Source: Caldilineales bacterium
Lineage (GTDB): Bacteria; Chloroflexota; Anaerolineae; J102
Length of the DNA: 35,013 nucleotides
Assembly (NCBI GenBank): GCA_013360575.1
Contig: JABWBG010000008.1
Coordinates: forward strand, 1 to 35,013
Direction of reading: 5' to 3'
The position numbers were made by a program, and so were the translations under genes. The stretch's first letter is position 1, and each line of letters opens with the position of its first letter. Shown here piece by piece: positions 26,266 through 34,083 of the stretch. The notes under the pieces are model-generated. The model worked only from the letters and a program-made list of their open reading frames with translations. It ran no database searches and was not told the origin of the DNA.

Positions 26266-27187
26266 AATTTGTCGTTCTGTAGCAGTGAATGTGGTTGCAC
26301 AGCTTCTACCTAAACATGGCGGCCGGTGTGATGCTCTCCAATGTCATCAGTGTGGATTTCTCTGGGCAGATCCTCTCCCTGACTTCACCCCTGAGTTTCT
26401 GAATCAAATCTATGGCGAAGCATATACAGAACAGATTCGTTCCCTGGAGAGTGATTACGAAAGTCGTAGAACACTCTATCAGGCTACGGTGAGCCAATTG
26501 GATCTTCTGGAAAAATATCTTCCCAGTTCTCCGCGCTATCGGAAGGCTTTGAACATAGGCGCGATGACGATATCGAGTAAGGTTCTTCTCGATCAAGGCT
26601 GGGATCTTACAGCCGTGGAGGTTTCAGATTACGCAGCCAGATCTGCTGCAGAAAAATGGGATATGCAGGTTGTGCATGGGAAGATTGAAGATGTCACTCT
26701 TCCAGCAGACGTATTTGATTTGATAAAACTGAGTCACGTCATTGAACATCTGGCAGATCCTCTCGCTGTTTTGCATAAGTTGCATTCTACCATGAAAAGA
26801 GGGGGCATACTTCTGTTGGAAACCGATAATTCGGCAGGCTTGAAGACCTGGCTAGAGGTGTCGGTTCGTCGTCTGTTAGGGGAAGCGCTCGCAACCAGTT
26901 TGGTCTACCGACTTACGCAGAAAAACCTAAAAACTCGCTATGGCCGCCTGATTCCCTACGAGCATGTCTCTCTATTTAATCAGAAAAGCCTGCTTTTGGC
27001 TGTTCAGGATGTTGGATTTGTACCAATACAAATCCTGTGTCCGGCGCAAGGAGACCCTGTCTGGTTTCCTTTTACAAACCAAGCACAGCGTTGGACACCG
27101 CTTGAACGTTTGATGAGCTATGTGGATGCGTTGGGTGCGAAAATTGGGCGCGGCGAAGTGCTAGTCATGTTTGCTCGTAAAGAGTAG
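26252..27187 (+). CDS. Class I SAM methyltransferase with N-terminal Cys cluster
   Basis: The 311-residue protein begins MKTCKICRS and CHQCGFLWADPLPD, a CxxC pair repeated twice that probably binds zinc, as in sugar C-methyltransferase-like proteins. The methyltransferase core has ALNIGAMTISSK in the motif I position (weaker than GxGxG), FDLIKLSHVIEHLADP as motif IV and MKRGGILLLETDN. It is clearly AT-richer than its neighbours (25 of 60 G/C in the line at 26461), suggesting separate acquisition. It probably methylates a glycan sugar. ATG 26252 is chosen because the Cys cluster follows directly. Confidence 0.87.
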   Translation: MKTCKICRSVAVNVVAQLLPKHGGRCDALQCHQCGFLWADPLPDFTPEFLNQIYGEAYTEQIRSLESDYESRRTLYQATVSQLDLLEKYLPSSPRYRKALNIGAMTISSKVLLDQGWDLTAVEVSDYAARSAAEKWDMQVVHGKIEDVTLPADVFDLIKLSHVIEHLADPLAVLHKLHSTMKRGGILLLETDNSAGLKTWLEVSVRRLLGEALATSLVYRLTQKNLKTRYGRLIPYEHVSLFNQKSLLLAVQDVGFVPIQILCPAQGDPVWFPFTNQAQRWTPLERLMSYVDALGAKIGRGEVLVMFARKE

Positions 27188-27208
27188 TAGGGAAATATCA
27201 ACGATAGC

Positions 27209-28219
27209 ATGAGAGGCCATCAGCGCTCTGGTACATCTGAATATTATTCCCAACAGGTTACAACCATTCCCTGTTCCATTATTATCGTTAACTGGAACAC
27301 GCGCGAGCTGCTGGCGGGGTGTTTGCAGTCGGTGACCAGTGACCAGTCAGCAGTCAGCGGTCAACCGCCTGCTCCCCTGCTCCCCTCCTCTCCCCCTCTC
27401 CCCCTCTCCGTCGAGGTCATCGTCATAGACAACGCCTCCTCCGACGGCAGCGCGGCCATGGTGCGGGAGCGCTTTCCCTGGGTGAGGCTGATCGAGAACC
27501 GGGAAAACGTGGGCTTTGCCTGGGCCAACAACCAGGGCATTCAGGCCAGCGCGGGCCAATACGTCCTGCTCCTCAACAGCGACACGGTGGTGCATCCCGC
27601 CGCGCTGGGGACGTTGGTGGCCTTCATGGACGCCCATCCCCAGGCCGGGGCGTGTGGGCCGCGGCTGCTCAACGGCGACGGCTCCTTGCAGCCCTCGGCC
27701 CACCCCATGCTCACCCCCGGCCGCGAGTTCTGGCGGCTGGCCTTTTTGGATGGTCTCTGGCCCCGGGCCGCCTATCGCCAGGAGCGGTGGGACACCGTCA
27801 CGCCCCAACCGGTGGAGGTGCTCAAGGGCGCCTGTCTGCTGCTGCGCCGCGCGGCCCTGGACCAGGTGGGGCTGCTGGACGACCGCTATTTCATGTACAC
27901 CGAGGAGGTGGACCTGTGCTACCGGCTGGCCCAGGCCGGCTGGGGGCTGTGGCTCGTGCCGCAGGCCGTCGTCACCCACTTCGGCGAGGCCAGCAGCAAG
28001 CAGGCGTCCGAAGCCATGTACCTGCAATTGTACCGCTCCAAGGTGCAGTTCTACCGCAAGTTCGGCGGCCGGCCACGTGTGGCGCTCTATAAGGCGTTGG
28101 TCGCCCTGGCTTACCTGCCTCGCCTCGCAGCGGCTGGCGTCGCCAGTCTGGTTCGTCCCGCCTGGCGTCCCCAGGCTCGCCTATTTCGCCGCCTGTTGCT
28201 CGACCTACTACGCATGTGA
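27209..28219 (+). CDS. GT2 family glycosyltransferase with in-frame low-complexity insertion
   Basis: This 336-residue GT-A enzyme has SIIIVNWNTRELLAGCLQSV, VIVIDNASSDGSAAMV, NVGFAWANNQGI, LLLNSDTVVHP (DxD variant) and YFMYTEEVDLCYRL, as in WbbL-like rhamnosyltransferases. Between the first and second strands about 27 Pro/Ser/Leu-rich residues (27331-27411) are encoded by a repeat tract; relatives have only a short loop there. The first ~15 codons are AT-rich like the preceding methyltransferase gene, and the rest is GC-rich. The C-terminal helices (FYRKFGGRPRVALYKALVAL) resemble the remnant at 29628. Confidence 0.9.
   Translation: MRGHQRSGTSEYYSQQVTTIPCSIIIVNWNTRELLAGCLQSVTSDQSAVSGQPPAPLLPSSPPLPLSVEVIVIDNASSDGSAAMVRERFPWVRLIENRENVGFAWANNQGIQASAGQYVLLLNSDTVVHPAALGTLVAFMDAHPQAGACGPRLLNGDGSLQPSAHPMLTPGREFWRLAFLDGLWPRAAYRQERWDTVTPQPVEVLKGACLLLRRAALDQVGLLDDRYFMYTEEVDLCYRLAQAGWGLWLVPQAVVTHFGEASSKQASEAMYLQLYRSKVQFYRKFGGRPRVALYKALVALAYLPRLAAAGVASLVRPAWRPQARLFRRLLLDLLRM
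27331..27411 (+). repeat. Low-complexity tract (CAGTGAC-type and CTCCCC-type) within the GT2 gene
   Basis: The tract is made of GACCAGT/CAGTCAG units followed by CTCCCC units and keeps the frame open. The same kind of unit, in the other orientation, fills the spacer at 31126-31173. It appears to be an intergenic repeat type inside a coding region. Confidence 0.75.
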
Positions 28220-28577
28220 TGAACCATACCTTTGCAGGCGATGAAGCTGGCGACGTTAGCTTTCGTTTTGAGCGAGGCGCCTCTCGCTATTTCGTGGAGT
28301 ATCCGATACAACAAAATCCCCCTGGCTAGCTGCGGACATCTCGTCCGAGCAGGCCGCCACAGTCGGCGGCTCTTCGCCAGGGGTCAAAAGCGGGTTTGCT
28401 TTGTGATTTCAGAAAGAGCATAGCATCGGCGCTCTGATTTGTCAAGCGGCAAAAATACTGACAAACTGGCTGTTTGCCGCACCCGCCGTGGGTCGCTACT
28501 GCTGGGAAACGGTCATCGTCCTGCAGCGCTGAGGCTATGCGGCTTTTCTCCCGTTCCCCGCGCCCTTGTCGTCGTGG
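28220..28577. other. Gene-free stretch between GT2 and hicA
   Basis: No credible gene is seen in these 358 nt. They are moderately AT-richer than the flanks. They contain a three-helix foldable element at 28319-28383 and a simple hairpin GCGGCAAA (28446-28453) / TTTGCCGC (28473-28480) with a 19-nt loop. The stretch lies downstream of both convergent units, GT2 (+) and hicBA (-), so it is where terminators are expected. Confidence 0.6.
28319..28383. ncRNA. Predicted three-way-junction RNA element of unknown family
   Basis: Outer helix CCCCTGGC (28319-28326) pairs perfectly with GCCAGGGG (28376-28383). Inside are CTGC+GGAC (28330-28337) pairing with GTCC+GCAG (28343-28352, GA bulge, loop ATCTC) and GCCGCC (28353-28358) pairing with GGCGGC (28365-28370, loop ACAGTC). 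The fold is nearly self-complementary, so either strand could form it. On the minus strand a GGGGATTTTG follows the outer helix, so it may serve as the terminator of hicBA. No tRNA or known riboswitch is recognised. Confidence 0.4.
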
Positions 28578-28802
28578 TTACAGCAGTTCGGAGAATTCCT
28601 CGACCGTGAGACCCGCGTCTCGGATGATCTTGCGCAACGTACCGCCGGGGATGGTTTTACCCCCATGCACTGAAACGATCGTCCAGCGACCGTCGGGATG
28701 GCGGTAGGTTGCATGGCTGCCAGACTGCCTGATAAGCTGAAAACCAAGCCGTTCCAGCACCTTCATCACCTGGCGGGCCGTCACAACCGGCAGCTTCGCC
28801 AT
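28578..28802 (-). CDS. hicA: HicA mRNA interferase toxin
   Basis: This 74-residue protein has the classical HicA double-stranded RNA-binding-like fold: TARQVMKVLERLGFQLIRQ, SGSHATYRHPDGR with the catalytic His, and VPVH-like VSVHGGKTIPGGTLRKIIRDAGL. It is complete and of standard length. The ATG at 28802 lies 2 nt after the hicB stop. It is of a different HicA type from the broken gene at 22052. HicA degrades mRNA and is held by HicB. Confidence 0.92.
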   Translation of the reverse strand: MAKLPVVTARQVMKVLERLGFQLIRQSGSHATYRHPDGRWTIVSVHGGKTIPGGTLRKIIRDAGLTVEEFSELL

Positions 28803-28804
28803 GA

Positions 28805-29020
28805 TCAAACAGCCACCGTCACGAAGTCCTGTGTTGGCACAGGATCGCCAACAGCCAGCCGCGACTCGATCACCAGTTGTATGGCGTCGCGGATGGCATC
28901 CAGCGCTTCGGCGTAGGTCCGCCCATCGGTGTAGCAGCCTGGCAGCAAAGGACAATCAGCCAGGTAAACACGCTCTCCTGGGTCGTACTCGATCACAACG
29001 GGAAATCTATACTCTCGCAT
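28805..29020 (-). CDS. hicB: HicB antitoxin
   Basis: The 71-residue protein MREYRFPVVIEYDPGERVYLADCPLLPGCYTDGRTYAEALDAI has the typical HicB partial RNase H fold, ending in a short tail (DFVTVAV) without an obvious DNA-binding domain. ATG 29020 is chosen as the family start; an in-frame ATG 30 nt upstream is the alternative. The order hicB-hicA places the antitoxin first, and a promoter lies about 90 nt upstream on the same strand. Confidence 0.9.
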   Translation of the reverse strand: MREYRFPVVIEYDPGERVYLADCPLLPGCYTDGRTYAEALDAIRDAIQLVIESRLAVGDPVPTQDFVTVAV

Positions 29021-29107
29021 TGTCTCGTCCTTGGTGGCTGTGCAAGCCATCTCCTACATAGTCGCAGCCGGAGTGGCGCGATGCCAAAACTGTCAGTGGA
29101 TTGTCTT

Positions 29108-29136
29108 ATTCTAGCCCATGTGGCGCGATTCGGCAA
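29108..29136 (-). promoter_or_regulatory. Promoter of hicBA
   Basis: On the minus strand TTGCCG (29136-29131), 17 nt, TAGAAT (29113-29108). The spacing and the -10 box match the promoters in the 20968-23950 array (TAGAAT is identical to P4), but no GT-tail sequence precedes it. Confidence 0.6.
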
Positions 29137-29203
29137 TCTGTGGCCGGCCTGGCGCAACCGGGCGCTCACCCTTTCGGCGGCTGGCGGCCGCGTTGCCGGG
29201 GAG

Positions 29204-29494
29204 TTAGGCAGGGTTCAGGGGAACGAGGAGACCAGGGGACACTGGGACTTTGAACCCATCGTAAAGCGCCTCTGAGTCGTTAAGGACATCGCCCCCCAAT
29301 GTGACCAGGCCCGTCAGTCGCAAGAGAGTATCTGCGGGCGCCAATCGTAATTCGATGCGGGGGCCTTGCTTCATCTCTGCAGGAAGGTCCTGCTCAGCGA
29401 TTTGCCGCAGGAACCGCGCGAAATTCAGCACTTCGGCCTGGCGGCGTTGCGGCAGCGCCGCAAGTACATGCAGTAGTCCCGGCTGGATCTTCAC
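29204..29494 (-). CDS. Orphan antitoxin-like protein, start region possibly frameshifted
   Basis: The 96-residue frame has GLLHVLAALPQRRQAEVLNFARFLRQ, a helical segment like DUF2281/VapB-type antitoxins, and PADTLLRLTGLVTLGGDVLNDSEALYDG, a tail seen in antitoxins paired with PIN proteins. No toxin is adjacent. The frame can only start at GTG 29494, without a ribosome binding site. A strong AGGAGG and ATG lie upstream at 29532 in another frame, which ends in TGA overlapping this GTG. The last ~14 codons run through a purine-rich low-complexity tract. It could be a gene broken by a frameshift or one coupled to a leader. Confidence 0.5.
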   Translation of the reverse strand: MKIQPGLLHVLAALPQRRQAEVLNFARFLRQIAEQDLPAEMKQGPRIELRLAPADTLLRLTGLVTLGGDVLNDSEALYDGFKVPVSPGLLVPLNPA

Positions 29495-29532
29495 GGCAGC
29501 GCATGGACATCTGGATAAGTTGCGGTTTGCAT
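29491..29532 (-). CDS. 13-codon frame with strong ribosome binding site, overlapping the orphan antitoxin start
   Basis: ATG at 29532 encodes MQTATYPDVHALP and stops at TGA 29493-29491, sharing the bases GTGA with the next frame. AGGAGG (29543-29538) is 5 nt upstream and a TATAAT -10 lies just before it. The good signals suggest this is the true start of the antitoxin gene, separated from the body by a frameshift, or a leader peptide. Confidence 0.4.
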   Translation of the reverse strand: MQTATYPDVHALP

Positions 29533-29550
29533 CTGAACCTCCTGAGCCGG

Positions 29551-29578
29551 ATTATACGCCCTCTGGAGATGCCTGCAA
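29551..29578 (-). promoter_or_regulatory. Promoter of the orphan antitoxin
   Basis: On the minus strand TTGCAG (29578-29573), 16 nt, TATAAT (29556-29551). The -10 is a perfect consensus and lies about 20 nt before the ATG with the strong ribosome binding site at 29532. Confidence 0.65.
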
Positions 29579-29627
29579 TCCAAAAAGACCGATGGGGAGT
29601 AGTCGTTTTACCATCATCCTCCCATTC

Positions 29628-29756
29628 TTCCACAAGTTTGGCGGCCCATTCCGCGGCCGGCTGGCGAAGGCGCTGCTGCCCCTGGCCTACGCGCCCCGCT
29701 GGCTGGCCGCGACCCGGTCTCGCCAACGAGGTGCGTTCCACATCACAGCCCCATGA
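29628..29756 (+). pseudogene. 3' remnant of a GT2 glycosyltransferase gene
   Basis: The open frame FHKFGGPFRGRLAKALLPLA, then YAPRWLAATRS and on to TGA 29754, matches the C-terminus of the intact GT2 at 27209 (FYRKFGGRPRVALYKALVAL, then YLPRLAAAG). No other GT2 domains precede it. Its stop overlaps the ATG of the following GT39-like gene as ATGA, so a full GT2 gene once stood directly upstream of that gene. Confidence 0.78.
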
Positions 29757-31096
29757 TCCCCTCACAAGATCGCCGCATCCTCCTGGCCATCCTCGTCCTC
29801 TCCGTGCTGCTGCGCGTGGGCGTCGCCATCGCCCTCGGCGACAGCATCACCGAGACCCGCGGCGGCACGCACGACCAGATCTCCTACGACGCGCTGGCGC
29901 AGCGGGTGGTGGACGGCCACGGCTTCTCCTTTCCTACCGATTGGTGGCCCGGCGTGGCCGCCAACCAGCCCACCGCCTTCTGGTCTTACCTCTACACCGG
30001 GTTCCTGGCCGCGGTCTATGCCCTGTTCGGCCATCATCCCCTGGCGGCCCGTCTGATCCAGGCCGTGCTGGTGGGCCTGCTCACCCCCTGGCTCACCTAC
30101 CGCATCGGCGCCCGCGTCTTCGGCCCCCGGCCCGCGCTCCTCGCCGCGGCTGCCAGCGCGGTCTATCTCTACTTCATCACCTACGCCGCCTCCCTCATGA
30201 CCGAGGCGCTCTACATCGCCGCCATCCTCTGGACGCTGGACGCGGCCATGCGTCTGGCCGCGGCGTTCGACGGCAGCGCAGAGGCCCATAAGCGGCTGCG
30301 GCTGGGCATCGAACTGGGCCTGGCCATGGGGATCACCCTGCTGCTGCGCCAGGTGATCGGCGTCTTTCTGGCCGTTCTCGCGCTTTGGTTCCTGTGGCTG
30401 ATCTGGCGGCGGGGGGGGATGCGGCAGGCGCTGGCCCCCCTGGCCCTGGCCGCGGGCGTGGCCCTCCTCCTCTGTCTGCCCTTTATCCTGCGCAATTACC
30501 AGGTGTTCGGCGTGCTCAGCCTGCCCAATACCAATGTGGGCATCAACTTCTTCTGGGCCAACCATCCCATCTACGGCACGCGTTTCGAGGCCGTGCTCTC
30601 GCCGGAGCATGGCGTCTCCTATCAGGAATTGATCCCGCCGGAGCTGCGCGGGTTGCCCGACCCCCTGCTCGACCGCGCCCTCCTGGCCCGCGGCCTGCAG
30701 TTCGTCGCCGCGGATCCGGACCGCTACCTGTTGCTTTCTCTCAGCCGCATCCCCATCTACTTCCAGTTCTGGCCCACACCCCATTCCAGCCTGCTCAGCA
30801 ACGCCGCTCGCTTGCTCAGCTTCGGCCTCTTTCTGCCCTTCATGGTCTACGGCCTCATCCTGTCGGCCCGCCACGCTCGCTCGAACCGGTTCGGAGCCTG
30901 GCCCACGGCCCCCTCTGGCCTGCGCCGCCCCTTCCTGGCCCTGCTCTGGCTCTACATGATCTCCTACACCGCCGTACATCTGGCTTCGTGGGCCAATGTT
31001 CGCTACCGCCTGCCCGTCGACGCCATCCTCCTCCCCTTCGCCGGCCTCGCCCTCGCCACCCTCTGGCAACGCCTGGCCCCTACAAAACCAGCCTGA
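29753..31096 (+). CDS. GT39-like membrane glycosyltransferase
   Basis: The 447-residue polytopic protein has a first helix at about residues 9-28 and then an outer loop with GGTHDQISYDALAQRVVDGHGF. The THDQ-SYD arrangement is where GT-C enzymes of the dolichyl/undecaprenyl-phosphate sugar family carry their acidic catalytic residue. About nine further membrane helices and the motif NVRYRLPVDAILLPFAG near the end complete the family profile. It probably adds a sugar from a lipid-phosphate donor outside the membrane. The start overlaps the GT2 remnant. The C-rich codons run into a repeat-filled spacer. Confidence 0.85.
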   Translation: MIPSQDRRILLAILVLSVLLRVGVAIALGDSITETRGGTHDQISYDALAQRVVDGHGFSFPTDWWPGVAANQPTAFWSYLYTGFLAAVYALFGHHPLAARLIQAVLVGLLTPWLTYRIGARVFGPRPALLAAAASAVYLYFITYAASLMTEALYIAAILWTLDAAMRLAAAFDGSAEAHKRLRLGIELGLAMGITLLLRQVIGVFLAVLALWFLWLIWRRGGMRQALAPLALAAGVALLLCLPFILRNYQVFGVLSLPNTNVGINFFWANHPIYGTRFEAVLSPEHGVSYQELIPPELRGLPDPLLDRALLARGLQFVAADPDRYLLLSLSRIPIYFQFWPTPHSSLLSNAARLLSFGLFLPFMVYGLILSARHARSNRFGAWPTAPSGLRRPFLALLWLYMISYTAVHLASWANVRYRLPVDAILLPFAGLALATLWQRLAPTKPA

Positions 31097-31125
31097 TCCG
31101 CATCCCCTCCGCGATCCGCCCCCTG

Positions 31126-31173
31126 CCCCCTGACCACTGACCACTGAATACTGAACACTGAACACTGACCACT
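31126..31173 (+). repeat. CACTGAACACTGA-type spacer repeat
   Basis: The units CTGACCACTGA, ATACTGAACACTGA and ACACTGACCACTG follow each other in the spacer between the GT39-like gene and the TTG-started GT4. They continue to 4 nt before that start, so no ordinary ribosome binding site is visible there. Confidence 0.8.
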
Positions 31174-31176
31174 GCC

Positions 31177-32403
31177 TTGCGCCTCCTCTACCTCTGCCTT
31201 TCCCCCACCTTTGGCATGCACCAATACACCGCGGGCCTGGCCAACCAGATGGTTGCCGCCGGCCACGACGTGCATGTCATCGGCCCGGCTGGCCTCCCCC
31301 GCGACCGCTACCACCCTGCCGTCCACATCCACACCCCCCTGACCAACCGCACCACTGGCTTCTCCCGCGAAGGCCTCGACCTCCCCGCCCTCCGCCGCGT
31401 CCTCGCCTGCCTCCATACCCTCTCCCTCCCCCACCCCCTCCCCCACCCCCCCCCCCACCCACCCAACAAACCAACCAACCAACCACCCACCCACCCACCC
31501 AACCAACCAACAAACAAACCACCCAACCAACAAACCAACAAACCAACAAACCAACAAACCACCCTCCACCTCACCGCCCCCCACCTCTGGAACCCGATTT
31601 TTATCCGGCGCTGTCATAAACGCGGCCTTTCCGCTATACATACAATACACGACCTCGATCCCCATCCCGGCGTTCCCTTTGGCCGGCTCATCCCCCTGTG
31701 GAACCGCCTGATCCTGCGCCAGGCCGATCACATCCTTGTCCATGGCCGCTGCTACCGCCGCCGTCTTGTCGCCCAGGGCCTTTCCCCTCGCCGCGTCACC
31801 GCCCTCCCTCTCCTCCACCTCTGCTTCAGCCACGCCGCCCAGGCCGGGCTTGACTCCCTGCCGCCCCCCTCGCCCGCCGCCCCCCCCTCTCTCCTCTTCT
31901 TCGGTCGCCTGCTGCCCTACAAAGGCATCCCCGACCTGCTACAGGCCTGGCAGCAGGCCGCGCTGGGCAACGCCCGCCTCATCCTGGCCGGCCCTGGCGA
32001 CCTCGCCGCCCTCTGGCCGCATGATCTGCCCCCTGGCGTCGAACTGCGCAACCATCTCATCCCCGACGCCGAGGCCATCGCCCTTTTCCAGACCTGTTCC
32101 CTGCTCGTGTTGCCCTATGTGCAGGCCACCCAATCCGCGCTCATCCCCGCGGCCTACTACTTTGGCAAGCCGGTGCTGGCCGCGGACACCGGCGCCCTGT
32201 CCGAATACATCCTGCCTAACCGCACCGGCTGGCTTTTCCCTCCCGGCGATGTCCCCGCCCTCGCTGCGGCCCTCGCCACCCTCCTGACCGATCCTGCCCT
32301 CCTGCGCGGGATGGGCTTTGCAACCCGCGCCTGGTACGAAGCCCAGGCCGCGCACGAACAAACCGCCCTCCCCGCCCTCTACACCCAGCCCCCCGCCCCC
32401 TAA
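31177..32403 (+). CDS. GT4 glycosyltransferase interrupted in frame by a tetranucleotide repeat tract
   Basis: This 408-residue GT-B protein starts MRLLYLCLSPTFGMHQYTAG at a TTG codon, has HTIHDLDPHPG, LVHGRCYRRRLV, LLFFGRLLPYKGIPDLL and LVLPYVQATQSALIPAAYYF, where the usual EX7E is replaced by a TQSALIPAAYYF-type motif as in some GT4 relatives. At about residues 85-130 the protein is only His/Pro/Asn/Thr/Gln, encoded by CCAA/CCCA/CAAA repeats. These replace the loop before the strand LHLTAPHLWNP. The tract unit is 4 nt, so a unit change would shift the frame. Another CCAACC tract follows the stop. Confidence 0.87.
   Translation: MRLLYLCLSPTFGMHQYTAGLANQMVAAGHDVHVIGPAGLPRDRYHPAVHIHTPLTNRTTGFSREGLDLPALRRVLACLHTLSLPHPLPHPPPHPPNKPTNQPPTHPPNQPTNKPPNQQTNKPTNQQTTLHLTAPHLWNPIFIRRCHKRGLSAIHTIHDLDPHPGVPFGRLIPLWNRLILRQADHILVHGRCYRRRLVAQGLSPRRVTALPLLHLCFSHAAQAGLDSLPPPSPAAPPSLLFFGRLLPYKGIPDLLQAWQQAALGNARLILAGPGDLAALWPHDLPPGVELRNHLIPDAEAIALFQTCSLLVLPYVQATQSALIPAAYYFGKPVLAADTGALSEYILPNRTGWLFPPGDVPALAAALATLLTDPALLRGMGFATRAWYEAQAAHEQTALPALYTQPPAP
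31426..31560 (+). repeat. Intragenic C-run and CCAA/CCCA/CAAA tetranucleotide tract
   Basis: A C-rich part (to about 31465) is followed by CCAA, CACC and CAAA units. It ends with four perfect CCAACAAA octamers at 31527-31558. The complementary strand is made of closely spaced GGG/GGGG runs (from 31430 to 31500) and could form G-quadruplexes. The tract is in the coding sequence of a GT4. Confidence 0.92.
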
Positions 32404-32409
32404 AACCGC

Positions 32410-32482
32410 CCCCGCCCCACCCCCCACCCACCCACCCAACCAACAAACCACCCAACCAACAAACCAACCAACCAACAAACCC
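32410..32482 (+). repeat. CCAACC/CAAACC tract downstream of the GT4 gene
   Basis: This is the same repeat type as at 31426-31560, now between genes. It begins 7 nt after the GT4 stop. The remaining spacer to 32587 contains CACTCGCCTGCA/CACTCACCTGCA near-repeats at about 32505-32528 and no gene. Confidence 0.88.
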
Positions 32483-32587
32483 AATACCGTGTGGCCTTGC
32501 TGGTGCACTCGCCTGCACTCACCTGCATCCGCCAGCAAGCGCCTTCTCGCCCCGGTGTGCTCGGATCTCCTCGATTCAGGTGAAGCC

Positions 32588-34081
<1,494 letters not shown>

Positions 34082-34083
34082 TC

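Noticed and set aside
28319-28383. tRNA or known riboswitch
   Set aside because: It has only two inner hairpins, no anticodon or T-loop sequence and no CCA-like end, and no riboswitch consensus that I know.
32318-32587. N-terminal extension of the glycosylphosphotransferase to 32318
   Set aside because: The extra 90 residues are translated repeat (Pro/Thr/Asn/Gln) and overlap the GT4 3' end; the family-like protein begins near 32588.
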